Notes: generated by a model not told the origin, from the letters alone. 64,000 nucleotides of DNA from Aurantiacibacter sp. MUD11 (GCF_026967575.1 NZ_CP114054.1:1674001-1738000), one strand, 5' to 3'. Numbered from the stretch's first letter, positions 44,594 through 62,287 are shown. Numbers and translations are program-made.

Positions 44594-46717
44594 TTACCAG
44601 ATGGCGATGCGCTCTTCCGGCGGCAGGTAGAGTTCGTCGTCAGCGGTGACGTTGAACGCTTCGTACCAGGCCGGGTGGTGACGCACGGCGTTGTTCAGGC
44701 GGAATTCGCCCGGCGGGTGGTTGGCAGTCATCACGCGGTTGCGCAGCGATGCCTCGCGCTCCATGCCGCGCCAGATCTGCGCGAAGCCGAGGAAGAAGCG
44801 CTGGTCGCCGGTCAGCCCGTCGATCACCGGGGCTTCCTCGCCGTTCAGTGACAGCCGGTAGGCGCGATAGGCCATCTGCAGGCCGACCACGTCGCCCAGC
44901 GTCTCGCCCATCGACTGGGCACCACGCAGGCAGACCGGGCCTTCCGGGCTGTCGACCGGGCAATAGGCCTCGATGAATTCGGCCATCCGCGCGGTGAAGG
45001 CCTCGAAGCCTTCGCGGTCGGTATCCTGCCACCAGTTGCGCAGCGTGCCGGTGGCGTCGAACTGCGAGCCCTGGTCGTCGTAACCGTGGCCGATCTCGTG
45101 GCCGATCACGGCGCCGATGCCGCCGTAGTTCACGGCCGGGTCCGCATCCGCGTTGAAGAACGGCGGCTGCAGGATGGCGGCGGGGAAGACGATGCGGTTG
45201 GTCAGCGGCGAATAGTAGGCGTTCACCGTCTGCGGGAACATACCCCATTCGCTGGGATCGACCTCGGTGCCCAGCCGGTCGAGATTGTCCTGCTGGTTCC
45301 AGGCGATCGTGCTGATGCGGTTGGCCAGCGGATCGTCGGCGGCAATCTCGAGGCCGTCATAGGTCTCGAACTCGTCCGGATAGCCGATCATCGGCACGAA
45401 GCCTTCCAGCTTGGTGCGCGCCTCGGCGATGGTCTCGGGCGTCATCCACTCGTTCTCGTCGAGGAAGGAAGCCATGGCGCGCGAGAGGTTGGCGACCAGC
45501 TCGTCCATCTTGGCCTTGCTGCTCGGCGGGAAGTACCGCTCGACATAGAGCGCGCCCAGCTGTTCGCCCAGGCTGCCTTCGACGGCCGAGATGGCACGCT
45601 TCCAGCGTTCCTGCTGCGCTTCCTGGCCGTTGATGGTGCGGCCGTAGAAATCGAAGTTCGCCTCATCCAGCTCGGTGGTGAGGACAGAGGCGTTACCCGA
45701 CAGGAACCGCGCAGCCATGTAGGCCTTGAGCGTGGCGAGCGGGGTTTCGGTGAGCAGTTCCATCATCGCCGGGGTGCCGCCGCCGATCATGGCCACCTGC
45801 GCCTCGGTCAGGCCGTACTGCTCGATTTCCTCGGCGGTCGGTGGAATCTGCGGGACAAGGTAGCGATCCTGCTGCGGGAAGCGACCGGCCTCCAGCAGCG
45901 CGGTGATGGGGAAATCGCCCGACAGTTCGACCAACTCGTCCAGCGTCACCTCGTTGTAGGTGAGGTTGGGCATGCGCAGGATCTGGCGCGCCCATTCCAG
46001 CTCGGCGACCTGGTGCTCGAAGGCGTAGACCGCTTCGGCGGCCGCGCGTGGATCGGCGTAACCGGCCTGGCCCAGCAGGAAGGTGAGGTAGTCCTGGTAG
46101 GCTTCACGGATGGCAATGTTGCTCTCCGAATCGACCAGGTAATAGTCGCGGTCGGGCAGGCCCATGCCGTCGAAACCGATCGACACGGCGTACTGCGTGG
46201 GGTTGCGGGCATCGACGCCCACGCCCGCGCTCACCAGCGCCGGATAGCCGGGCATCTCGAACAGCTGCGCCAGCCGCTCGAGGTCGGGCGCGCTGAAGAT
46301 TTCGGTGAGATAGGGGTAGGCCGGCGCGAGGCCGCTGGCATCGATCGCCTCGACGTTGTTGTAGGCGTTGAAGGCGTCGACGATGCGACGGGCACTGGTG
46401 CCTGGCGCGGGATCGGAGGCGACGAGGTCGGCGACCAGCGTCTCTACGTCGTAAATCGATTCCTCGCGCAGCATGTCGAAGGCGCCATAACGCTGGCGGT
46501 CGGCCGGGATTTCGTTCGCGGCGATCCATTTGCCGTTGGCATAGGCATTGAAGTTGTCGCCCGGATCGAGTTCGGTGTCGATCTGCTCCAGGTCCACGCC
46601 CCAGGTGCCGAAGTCCATCGTCGGCCAGTCGCGCTCCTCCTGGTCCTGGGCGGCGGCGGGCATGGCCATGGCAAGGCCGATGGCCGAAACGGAAGTTGCA
46701 AGTATCTTGCGGATCAT
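44594..46717 (-). CDS. M13 family (neprilysin-like) metallopeptidase, exported
   Basis: A 707-residue zinc endopeptidase of the PepO/neprilysin type. Signal peptide at residues 1-22 (MPAAAQ). The zinc motif HEIGH is in VIGHEIGHGYDDQGSQFD, and the third ligand Glu in MGETLGDVVGLQMA. The substrate-binding NAYYSP-like motif (VNAYYSPLTNRIVFPAAIL) precedes them. The protein ends in EERIAIW rather than the common CxVW. ATG 46717 with AGAGGA upstream replaces a longer in-frame start at 46834. Adds to the exported peptidases of this genome (S9, trypsin-like). Confidence 0.92.
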   Translation of the reverse strand: MIRKILATSVSAIGLAMAMPAAAQDQEERDWPTMDFGTWGVDLEQIDTELDPGDNFNAYANGKWIAANEIPADRQRYGAFDMLREESIYDVETLVADLVASDPAPGTSARRIVDAFNAYNNVEAIDASGLAPAYPYLTEIFSAPDLERLAQLFEMPGYPALVSAGVGVDARNPTQYAVSIGFDGMGLPDRDYYLVDSESNIAIREAYQDYLTFLLGQAGYADPRAAAEAVYAFEHQVAELEWARQILRMPNLTYNEVTLDELVELSGDFPITALLEAGRFPQQDRYLVPQIPPTAEEIEQYGLTEAQVAMIGGGTPAMMELLTETPLATLKAYMAARFLSGNASVLTTELDEANFDFYGRTINGQEAQQERWKRAISAVEGSLGEQLGALYVERYFPPSSKAKMDELVANLSRAMASFLDENEWMTPETIAEARTKLEGFVPMIGYPDEFETYDGLEIAADDPLANRISTIAWNQQDNLDRLGTEVDPSEWGMFPQTVNAYYSPLTNRIVFPAAILQPPFFNADADPAVNYGGIGAVIGHEIGHGYDDQGSQFDATGTLRNWWQDTDREGFEAFTARMAEFIEAYCPVDSPEGPVCLRGAQSMGETLGDVVGLQMAYRAYRLSLNGEEAPVIDGLTGDQRFFLGFAQIWRGMEREASLRNRVMTANHPPGEFRLNNAVRHHPAWYEAFNVTADDELYLPPEERIAIW

Positions 46718-46846
46718 GTCCGGGCAGTCCTCTTTCACAATTCTCGGAAAAATTTGCGGCCCAGCTTCAAGAGCTTGGCCGGTTTCTGTCGTTACCAATT
46801 CGATTAAGCGCCGAATCCGTTCGACGCAAGTCAAGGCCGTTTACCT

Positions 46847-48643
<1,797 letters not shown>

Positions 48644-48846
48644 GGTGGCAGGCCTCTAACGCAAAGATTGTCGCTGTTGAAGCGCGCTCTGGCGACAAAA
48701 CCGGTGAAAGGCGCGGGCACCGAATCCGCTTTGTCGCATTGCAACATCGACGCAAAAGGGGCATGTCTGCCGCCTTCGCGGGACACGCGGCAAACGCGGA
48801 CCGCCCAATCCACGCGCCACCAAGCGCGTCGCAGGGGACGCATCGA

Positions 48847-50082
48847 GTGCTTTATTCCGCCTATGAAATGCAGCGAGTGTGGCTGGGAACAGCCAGCCAT
48901 TGGGCCTCTGTCGGGGCGCAATTGCTGGACAATCCAGCGCTGCCGCTGGGTTACATGGGTATGGGGCCGGCCACGGCTTCGGCGCTGAAGGTGTTCGCGC
49001 ACCTCTATGAAGAGCGCGGCAAGCCGGAGTTCGACATCCAGCCGGTGGAAATCGACGGCAAGGCGCACGCGGTCAGCGAGAGCGTGGTGCTGGACAAGCC
49101 GTTCGGCAGCTTGCGCCGATTCGTGCGCGAGGGCCTGCCCGACAATGCCCCCAAGCTGCTGATCGTCGCGCCGATGAGCGGGCACTTCGCCACCCTGCTG
49201 CGCGGCACGGTGCAGCGCATGGTCGAAAACCAGCAGGTGTGGATCACCGACTGGGCGGATGCCCGCAACGTGCCGCTGGAAGACGGGCATTTCGACCTCG
49301 ACGACTACATCGACTATCTGATCGAGTTCCTGCAGTTCATCGGGCCGGATACCCATGTGCTGGCCGTCTGCCAGCCTTCCGTCCCGGCCTTTGCCGCGAC
49401 CGCCGTGATGGGCGCCGCGAAAGACCCGTGTCGCCCCGCCACGCTGACCATGATGGGCGGGCCGATCGACACCCGCGCCAGCCCCACCAGCGTCAACGAC
49501 CTGGCGATGGAAAAGCCGCTCAGCTGGTTCAAGAACAACGTCATTGCCACCGTGCCGCTCACCTACGCGGGGGCCGGTCGCAAGGTCTATCCGGGCTTCC
49601 TGCAGTTGGCGGGCTTCATCTCGATGAACCTCGCCGACCACATGATGAGCCATTACGAGATGTTCAAACACATGACCGTGGGCGATCATGACAGCGCGGC
49701 GCGCACCAAGCAGTTCTACGATGAATACCTGTCGGTCTGCGACATGACCGCCGAGTTCTACCTGCAGACCATCGAGCACGTATTCCAGGAACACTCGTTG
49801 CCCAGGGGCGAGTTCGTCCATCGCGGCACCCCGATCGATCCTGATGCCATTCGCGACACCGCGCTGCTAGCGATCGAGGGCGAGCACGACGACATTTCCG
49901 GCATCGGCCAGACCCGCGCCGCGCTGGACCTGGCCGAGCACCTGCCGCTGTCGAAGAAGAAGTACCACCTCGCCCGCGACGTGGGCCACTACGGCATCTT
50001 CAATGGCAGCAAGTGGCGCGGCCGGATTGCGCCGGTGGTGGAAGAGTGGATGCGCGCGCATCCGTCGCCCACGAGCAAGTAG
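48847..50082 (+). CDS. phaZ: Intracellular polyhydroxybutyrate depolymerase
   Basis: Mobilises storage PHB. The 411-residue protein starts LYSAYEMQRVWL, typical of the Ralstonia PhaZ1 type. The active site is not a serine lipase box but VCQPSVPAFA, in which Cys is the nucleophile. A late HYGIF with His completes it. GTG 48847 is chosen because AGGGGA (48833-48838) is well placed and the family begins there; the frame is open 108 bases further upstream. PHB synthesis genes are not in the window. Confidence 0.92.
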   Translation: MLYSAYEMQRVWLGTASHWASVGAQLLDNPALPLGYMGMGPATASALKVFAHLYEERGKPEFDIQPVEIDGKAHAVSESVVLDKPFGSLRRFVREGLPDNAPKLLIVAPMSGHFATLLRGTVQRMVENQQVWITDWADARNVPLEDGHFDLDDYIDYLIEFLQFIGPDTHVLAVCQPSVPAFAATAVMGAAKDPCRPATLTMMGGPIDTRASPTSVNDLAMEKPLSWFKNNVIATVPLTYAGAGRKVYPGFLQLAGFISMNLADHMMSHYEMFKHMTVGDHDSAARTKQFYDEYLSVCDMTAEFYLQTIEHVFQEHSLPRGEFVHRGTPIDPDAIRDTALLAIEGEHDDISGIGQTRAALDLAEHLPLSKKKYHLARDVGHYGIFNGSKWRGRIAPVVEEWMRAHPSPTSK

Positions 50083-50088
50083 TCGGGA

Positions 50089-51195
50089 CTATTCCGCCGG
50101 AACGGCCCTGCGCGTGGCGTATGGCGACCGTGAATTGAGCCACTTCTGCGCGGGTTTCTCCAGCCAGCGATAGAGCGCGCCTGACAGCACCAGCAGCACC
50201 AGCAGGTAGGCCGCGAAGACAGCAGGCGCGATCTGCAGGTCGTCGCCCACGGCCACCAGCTTCAGCGCCACCAGCAGCGGGAAGTGGACGAGATAGGTCG
50301 CGTAGCTCGCATCGCCCAGCCAGACGAGCGGGCGCGAGGACAGCAGCCTCGCCAGCGGCCCGCCGTCCAGCGCCAGCGCCAGCAGCAGGGTGGCAAAGGC
50401 GAGCGGGACCAGCAGCGTCTCGGGCGCGCCCAGCAGCAGCGCCGCGCCGCATGCCAGGCAGGCCGCGTAGACGGCCAGCGCGGACTTGCGCCCACGCCAG
50501 GCGAGCCAGAGGTTCGCCAGCAGTATGCCGATGCCGAATTGCAGCACGCAGCGCACCAGCCCCAGCCGGGTGATCTGGTCCCCCAGCGTCTCGGCCCCGG
50601 CCACCAAGAAGACGGCGTGCAGCAGCGCTGCGCAAAGCACCACGCCGGCCACCAGCGCCAGCGGGCGCAGGCTTTCCCAGCGCGCGGCGAGGACGGCGAA
50701 GGGGAACAGCAGGTAGGCGCCCAGCTCGGTGCTGATCGACCAGGCTGGGTGGTTCCAGGTGAGTTCGGGCGTGAAGCCCCAGTTCTGCACCAGCAGCACG
50801 TGCAGCGGCAGTTCGGCGAGCGGATAGTTCGCTGCGTCCCGGCCGGTCGCCAGCAGCAGCAGGGCGAATGCCACCAGCGCGCCCAGCACCGCGAGGTGCA
50901 GCGGCCAGATGCGCGCGAAGCGCCGCCACCAGAAGCTCTTGGCCCCGGACAAGCCCTGCTCGCGCAGCTTCGGCCCGTAGTTCAGCCACATGACGAAGCC
51001 GGAGAGCATGAAGAACAGGTCCACCGCGAGATAGCCCTGGCCGGCTGCGGCCAGCGCCCCTTCGGGCATCCAGTCGGTGAGCGACAGGCGCGCATGGTAG
51101 AAGACGACGAACCACGCCGCCACGCCGCGCAGGCCGGTCAGTGCGGCGAGGTGCGGGAAACGCTCCCTCTGCGGCGGGATCGGCGGGGCGATCAT
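50089..51195 (-). CDS. Acyltransferase 3 family membrane protein
   Basis: A 368-residue integral membrane O-acyltransferase of the OafA/YrhL family. The N-terminal TGLRGVAAWFVVFYHARLS carries the catalytic His; FMLSGFVMWLNYG follows, then about ten membrane helices. It probably acetylates a glycan. ATG 51195 overlaps the upstream ligase stop (ATGA), so both are co-translated, tying the acyl group to the XrtA-associated polysaccharide or O-glycan. Confidence 0.88.
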   Translation of the reverse strand: MIAPPIPPQRERFPHLAALTGLRGVAAWFVVFYHARLSLTDWMPEGALAAAGQGYLAVDLFFMLSGFVMWLNYGPKLREQGLSGAKSFWWRRFARIWPLHLAVLGALVAFALLLLATGRDAANYPLAELPLHVLLVQNWGFTPELTWNHPAWSISTELGAYLLFPFAVLAARWESLRPLALVAGVVLCAALLHAVFLVAGAETLGDQITRLGLVRCVLQFGIGILLANLWLAWRGRKSALAVYAACLACGAALLLGAPETLLVPLAFATLLLALALDGGPLARLLSSRPLVWLGDASYATYLVHFPLLVALKLVAVGDDLQIAPAVFAAYLLVLLVLSGALYRWLEKPAQKWLNSRSPYATRRAVPAE

Positions 51196-52562
51196 GCGGG
51201 CTGCTCCGCTGCCTGCCGGTTCGCCAGCCACGGGCGATGCGGTTCCTGCGTGCCTTTCCAGTCGCGCTTCATTAGCGTGTACAGCGCGATCTGCAGGCCC
51301 AGCAGCATGAACATGAAGGGCTGGTAGCCCACGCCCACGAACACAGCGCCAACGAGGTAGACCACGTGGCCGTGCTGCAAGGCGGTCGCCAGCGAGCGCC
51401 AGCGCAGCTCGGCCGGATCCTCACTGTTGCGATAGCGGCGGCGGATACGTTCCATGTGCCACAGGCCAAGACCATGCAGCGCCAGCCACAGCAGGAAGCC
51501 GGGATAGCCCTGCTCGCCCAGCACCTCGAAATAGGCCGAGTGGTAGGCGCGCCCCTCGTCCGTTACCTCCTGGTAGACCACCGTCTCGGTATTGCCGAGT
51601 TCCACCGTCTGGCGGGTGTTGTAGGTGAAGCTGTTGCCGAGGAAGGCGTCAAAGCCGCCGCCCAGCGGGTTGTCCTGCACATAGTCCAGCGTCCAGCGCC
51701 ACACCGCCACGCGGGTGCTCGCGCTCTCGTCCGCCTGGTATTCGGTGATTGTGGACATGCGCTCGGTGTAGCTGGCGGGCAGGAACGGCAAGGCCACCAG
51801 CATCGCGACGCCCGCAAGGCCGGCGTAGACGAAACGGTACCTGATGGAGCGCAGCGCCAGCACGCCGAGCACGGCGATACAGATCAGGCCGGTGCGCGTC
51901 TGCGTGCCGATCGGCACCAGCAGCGCGGCGAAGACCAGCGCGACGGCGAACAGCATGGCCAGCCGCCGCTCGGTGAAGATCGAGCCATGTTTGGCCACCC
52001 ACAGCGTCAGCGGGATCATGGCGATGGCGACGGTCGACAGGGTGGACCCTTCGTAGAGGCCCGAATTGTCGTCCACCAGCGAGACGAGCGTGCCATAGCC
52101 CCCGCCCGACAACACCGTCTTGATACCGGCCGAGATGATGATCGAAGCGGCCGACAGCACCATGACGAGCGCCGCTGCCTCCAGCCGCAGCTTGGTGCGC
52201 AGCGTCAATGGCAGGAAGGCGGCGAAGACCAGGCTCTTCCACACCCAGTCCCACTTGGTGAGCGCGGCCTCGGGAAAGTCCGCCAGCAAGTAGGTGGTGA
52301 GGCCGCACCACCCCAGCAGCGCGACGATCAGCGCCTGCCGCAGGGTGAAGCGGCTGCCCTTCTTGTCATCCAGCAACACGTAGCCGGCAAAGGCCGCGAC
52401 GAAACACAGCAGCGACAGCGAGATCGAGGTGATGATGCCGTAGCCGATCTTCTGCGGCGTGACGATATCGACGTAGATATACAGCAGCACCCACAGAAAC
52501 GGGCGGCGGAAGCCCATGGCCACGATGGCGGCAACGAAGGCGAGGAGGACGAGGTCACGCAT
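51192..52562 (-). CDS. Putative O-glycosylation ligase, exosortase A system-associated
   Basis: A 456-residue polytopic protein of the Wzy/WaaL-like superfamily. The start (MGFRRPFLWVLLYIYVDIVTPQKIGYG) and the periplasmic loop GGGFDAFLGNSFTYNTRQTVELG are features of the ligase found in PEP-CTERM/XrtA gene clusters. At least ten membrane helices. It would transfer lipid-linked glycan to an exported protein or polymer. A 54-residue gene upstream overlaps its start, and the acyltransferase overlaps its stop. The exosortase itself is not in the window. Confidence 0.85.
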   Translation of the reverse strand: MRDLVLLAFVAAIVAMGFRRPFLWVLLYIYVDIVTPQKIGYGIITSISLSLLCFVAAFAGYVLLDDKKGSRFTLRQALIVALLGWCGLTTYLLADFPEAALTKWDWVWKSLVFAAFLPLTLRTKLRLEAAALVMVLSAASIIISAGIKTVLSGGGYGTLVSLVDDNSGLYEGSTLSTVAIAMIPLTLWVAKHGSIFTERRLAMLFAVALVFAALLVPIGTQTRTGLICIAVLGVLALRSIRYRFVYAGLAGVAMLVALPFLPASYTERMSTITEYQADESASTRVAVWRWTLDYVQDNPLGGGFDAFLGNSFTYNTRQTVELGNTETVVYQEVTDEGRAYHSAYFEVLGEQGYPGFLLWLALHGLGLWHMERIRRRYRNSEDPAELRWRSLATALQHGHVVYLVGAVFVGVGYQPFMFMLLGLQIALYTLMKRDWKGTQEPHRPWLANRQAAEQPA

Positions 52563-52719
52563 CGGGCGTGCCCTCCTGGGCGGGATCGTCCTTCAGCCAC
52601 GGGCGCGGCCTGGTTTCCGGCGCGGCGCCCTCGGTATCCAGCTCCTCGCGAAACAGCAGCCGCCAGCAGGCGAGCAGGATCAGCCCGTGCGTCAGCGCAA
52701 TGGAGAAGTAGTCGATCAC
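52555..52719 (-). CDS. Small membrane-associated protein of the XrtA ligase operon
   Basis: A 54-residue protein beginning at GTG 52719. One hydrophobic helix (YFSIALTHGLILLACWRLLF, residues 3-22) is followed by an acidic, Pro-rich cytoplasmic tail (RPRPWLKDDPAQEG). Its TGA (52555-52557) lies just inside the ligase start (ATG 52562-52560), an 8-base overlap that implies translational coupling. GAGGAC about 10 bases upstream could serve as ribosome binding site. Not recognised as a named family; may stabilise the ligase. Confidence 0.6.
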   Translation of the reverse strand: MIDYFSIALTHGLILLACWRLLFREELDTEGAAPETRPRPWLKDDPAQEGTPDA

Positions 52720-52807
52720 CGGTAAAGCGTCCTCGCTTCTGTAGGAAACTGCCTTACGGCCAAGCTATTGACGCGCCGTTAAGTGTGTTCTGGCAGGGAA
52801 TGCGCCG

Positions 52808-54037
52808 ATGACACGGATTCTGCACGTCCTTGACCACTCGCTGCCGATGCACAGCGGCTATACCTTCCGCACGCGGGCCATCCTGCGCGCGCAGCAGGGG
52901 CTGGGGCTGGAAGTGCGCGGGATCACCGGCCAGCGGCACACGGCCGACGGTCCGGCGGTGGAGGAGGTCGACGGCCTCACCTTCCATCGCACACCGGGCC
53001 AGCCGGGCGGACCGCCGGGGCTGAAGGAATGGCGCGAGATCGACGCACTTGCCGACGCCATCGTCGCCCTCGCCGCCGAGTGGAAGCCCGATATCCTGCA
53101 TACCCACTCCCCCGCGCTGAACGGGCTGGCCGCGATCCGCGCCGGGCGCAAGCTAGGCGTGCCCGTGGTCTACGAGATCCGCGCCTTCTGGGAGGATGCC
53201 GCCGTCGGCAACCTGACCGGCAGGGAAGGCTCGCTCAAATACCGCCTCACCCGGCAACTGGAAAACATGGCGGTGAGCGGGGCAGACGCGGTGTTCACCA
53301 TCTGCGAGGGACTGAAGGCGGACCTCGTCCAACGCGGTTTTCCCGCCGAGAAGATCGGCATCATGCCGAACGGCGTGGACCTGACCACCTTCGGCGAACC
53401 CGCCGCGCGCGACGCCGCGCTGGCGAAGGAACTCGGCATCGGAGATGGCCCCGTGATCGGCTTCATCGGCAGCTTCTACGATTACGAGGGGCTGGACGAC
53501 CTGATTGCCGCCATGCCCATGCTGACACAGCGCCATCCCGGTGCACACCTGCTGCTGGTGGGTGGCGGACCGATGGACGAGAGCCTGCGCGCGCAGGCCG
53601 CGGCCTCCCCCGTGGCGGACCGCATCCACTTCACCGGCCGCGTGCCCCATGCCGAGGTGGAGCGGTACTACGCGCTCACCGACATCATGGCCTATCCGCG
53701 CAAGAAGAGCCGCCTGACCGACCTCGTCACGCCGTTGAAACCGCTGGAGGCCAATGCGCAGATGCAGCTGGTCGCCGCCAGCGACGTCGGCGGACACCGC
53801 GAACTGATCCGCCACGGCGAGACCGGGGTGTTGTTCGCGCCGGACGATCCTGCAGCCTGCGCCACGGCGCTGGCCGATCTGATGGATCGTCGCGAGGAAT
53901 GGGACGCAATCCGCGAAGCGGCGCGCGCGCACGTGCAGGCAAATCACGACTGGGCCACCAACGCACAGCGTTATCAGGTCGTTTACCTTGGTCTGCTAGG
54001 CGAATCCTCGGATAGCCGTATCCCGGCGGCTGCCTGA
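52808..54037 (+). CDS. Glycosyltransferase family 4, XrtA/PEP-CTERM-associated type
   Basis: A 409-residue GT-B glycosyltransferase. The N-terminus RILHVLDHSLPMHSGYTFRT is the hallmark of the exosortase-A-associated group. A GT4 donor site follows: VIGFIGSFYDYEG, LLLVGGGP, and KPLEANAQMQLVAASDVGGHREL in place of the usual EAMA-x-G loop, where Met and Gln replace the common Gly. It is divergent from the ligase operon across 88 bases, so both units may share a control region. Confidence 0.87.
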   Translation: MTRILHVLDHSLPMHSGYTFRTRAILRAQQGLGLEVRGITGQRHTADGPAVEEVDGLTFHRTPGQPGGPPGLKEWREIDALADAIVALAAEWKPDILHTHSPALNGLAAIRAGRKLGVPVVYEIRAFWEDAAVGNLTGREGSLKYRLTRQLENMAVSGADAVFTICEGLKADLVQRGFPAEKIGIMPNGVDLTTFGEPAARDAALAKELGIGDGPVIGFIGSFYDYEGLDDLIAAMPMLTQRHPGAHLLLVGGGPMDESLRAQAAASPVADRIHFTGRVPHAEVERYYALTDIMAYPRKKSRLTDLVTPLKPLEANAQMQLVAASDVGGHRELIRHGETGVLFAPDDPAACATALADLMDRREEWDAIREAARAHVQANHDWATNAQRYQVVYLGLLGESSDSRIPAAA

Positions 54038-54084
54038 CCCATCAGGCGCTGCGGGAAAACACGGCGCAGACGTAGGATCGGCCC

Positions 54085-55848
54085 GTGGCAAACAGCCCCG
54101 AGCACATCGATGGTAACAGGCGCAGCGCGAAGCCGCCGATCACCGCCAGCCCGGCGTTCCCCTGGGTCGTGGCGCTGTGGTTTGCCGCCCTGCTGGGCAT
54201 CGGCAGCCTGATCATCCCCGCCGCCCTGCTCGAACGCGTCACCATAGGTAGCGGACTTGCCTCCATCCTGCCGCAAGCGGCACCGCCGCTGGGCTTTACC
54301 GCTCGCGCGCTGATTGCCCTGGCCGGCGCTGTCGGCGGCGGAGCGCTGGGGTACTTTCTTGCCCGGCGAATTTCTGCCGGAGCTTCCGGCTCGAAGCCAA
54401 AGGCCAAGCCGGGCCGCATCCTCAGCGCGCGCGAAGATATCGGCGACGATGGCATTGCTGTCGCTGAAGAAGCCGAAGCCACCCCCGGCGGTCGTCGCCG
54501 CGCCCTGGCGATGGAAGAGGAAGAACGACCGAGCGATTTTCTCAATGTCGTCCCGCTGCCGGGCGCCGATGATGTCGACGCCCGAGCCGAGCATGACCCA
54601 ACAGAAGAAGCCCCGGAAGAACCGGTCGCACACGCCGGGGAAGAAGAGCCGCGACAGGAATTCGTGCCTACACCGGAGCCGGAGCCGGAAGAATTGCTCG
54701 AACTCGATCCCAGCGCCGAGTTAACCGAAGTGCAAGAGGTCGAGGAGCAGTCTGCCGACGACGAATCCGAGAACGAGTTCCATGCGCCCGAACCGCATTT
54801 CGAGCGCCAGGAATTCATCGCCGCCGTCGCCGAGGCCGAGGACCACATGGTCACCGAAGAGCCGGAGGGCGAAGCCGAGGCGGACGAACCGCTGGCATTC
54901 TCGCCGCCGTCGATGACCGCCGTTTCGGTCAATATCGACGTGTCGGAAGTACACGGACCAGAAGACGAGGACGACGTGACCGACAAGCAGATTTTCGAAG
55001 GTCAGGACTCGGAAGACGCATTCTTTGCGGCAGACATGCCGCATGCCACCGACGATGCCGCTGGCGAGGACGAAGAGGACGGCGAAGGCCTGGTCCAGCT
55101 GGTCCAGCGCCTCGGCGACACGCTTGAGAAGCATCGTGAATGGAGCGCCGAGCAGGCCGCAGCCCGCAAGGCTGCGCCCGTGCTCGAACCGGCTCCCGTC
55201 AAGGAAACCGCTGCTGAAGCTCCCGTGCCCGAAGATTTCGATCCGGCCGGTGCCGATGACGCTGCCGAGGCCATGGCGGCATGGTTCGGCAAGTCCGCAG
55301 CGATGCAGGCCGAACCTGTCAGCTTCGTCGAGGACGAAGAAGAGGACAACAAAGAGGCAAAACCGGCAGCCGCCCCGCCGAGCTACCAGGCCCTCGCTGA
55401 TGCCATCGACTTCGAGGATGAGGACGACGATGGCCTCGAAGAGCTTACTGCCTCGTTCTCGCTGCCGCGTGCGACCGCGGTCGAACCTGTCGTGCCGACC
55501 GAATATTCGCGTGAAGACGACGAGGACGAATTCGAAGACGAGGAGGACGACACCGCCTCTTCGGACAATTTCGCCTCGCTCAACCCGTTCAAGCGGCAGG
55601 ACGAAGAGTTTCCGCGGATCGAGGAACCCGAGCCGGAAGCCGATGGCGCCGAGCCGGCCGTGCTGTTCCCGGGACAGCAGGAGCGCAAGCCCGCCCCCGC
55701 TCCGACCGACAATGCCCGCCCCTTCGATCCGCCCGCCGGCAGGGAAGCCCCTGTCACGGCGCGCTCCGAGCGCCCGAAGCCGTCGAACGACGACAACGAG
55801 CGCGCCCTGCGCGAAGCGCTGCTGAACCTGCAGCGCATGAGCAAGTAA
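54085..55848 (+). CDS. Large acidic membrane-anchored protein of unknown function
   Basis: Unrecognised 587-residue protein starting at GTG 54085 (AGGA upstream). Two membrane helices lie at about residues 26-50 and 71-93. The remaining 490 residues are strongly acidic and low-complexity, with Glu/Asp runs (DEDEFEDEEDD; EPEPEPEE) and scattered Pro/Ala, hence probably disordered and cytoplasmic. A short predicted coiled helix (LVQLVQRLGDTLEKHREW) and a C-terminal helix (RALREALLNLQRMSK) may be binding sites. 210 bases before gltB. Confidence 0.6.
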   Translation: MANSPEHIDGNRRSAKPPITASPAFPWVVALWFAALLGIGSLIIPAALLERVTIGSGLASILPQAAPPLGFTARALIALAGAVGGGALGYFLARRISAGASGSKPKAKPGRILSAREDIGDDGIAVAEEAEATPGGRRRALAMEEEERPSDFLNVVPLPGADDVDARAEHDPTEEAPEEPVAHAGEEEPRQEFVPTPEPEPEELLELDPSAELTEVQEVEEQSADDESENEFHAPEPHFERQEFIAAVAEAEDHMVTEEPEGEAEADEPLAFSPPSMTAVSVNIDVSEVHGPEDEDDVTDKQIFEGQDSEDAFFAADMPHATDDAAGEDEEDGEGLVQLVQRLGDTLEKHREWSAEQAAARKAAPVLEPAPVKETAAEAPVPEDFDPAGADDAAEAMAAWFGKSAAMQAEPVSFVEDEEEDNKEAKPAAAPPSYQALADAIDFEDEDDDGLEELTASFSLPRATAVEPVVPTEYSREDDEDEFEDEEDDTASSDNFASLNPFKRQDEEFPRIEEPEPEADGAEPAVLFPGQQERKPAPAPTDNARPFDPPAGREAPVTARSERPKPSNDDNERALREALLNLQRMSK

Positions 55849-55979
55849 GCCGCAAAGGCCTGCTTTAGCGCCGCCGAGTCATTCTGCAGCGCACAAACCT
55901 TGCCAAAATTGTATCCTGTCGCCATGAGGGCGCTTCGCGACATTTTCGTGCAGCGCCACGGGCTGGTGAGTCGCGTTTC

Positions 55980-55993
55980 GTTACCGTTGTAAC
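55980..55993. repeat. Short inverted repeat upstream of gltB
   Basis: GTTAC-CGTT-GTAAC, 66 bases before the gltB start. Small, but the only clear dyad in the 210-base gap; it could be an operator for the glutamate synthase operon. Confidence 0.25.
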
Positions 55994-56058
55994 CGGTTTT
56001 CCGGGCAATGGGTTCGAAGCGCGGTCCATTTCCGCCCCGCAACAGAGAGTGAAGAGTT

Positions 56059-60702
<4,644 letters not shown>

Positions 60703-60713
60703 GGTTCAGGATA

Positions 60714-62150
<1,437 letters not shown>

Positions 62151-62287
62151 TCCAGCAGACGACAGCTGATGGGCGACAGGCGGACATTCGGTCTTCCCCG
62201 TTTTCTTCGCTTGCTCGATGCGGCGGGCAGGACGGCTGAGATGGAAGGCTTGTGCCAGCCGATGTGCTGGGCCAACAATCAACGCTG

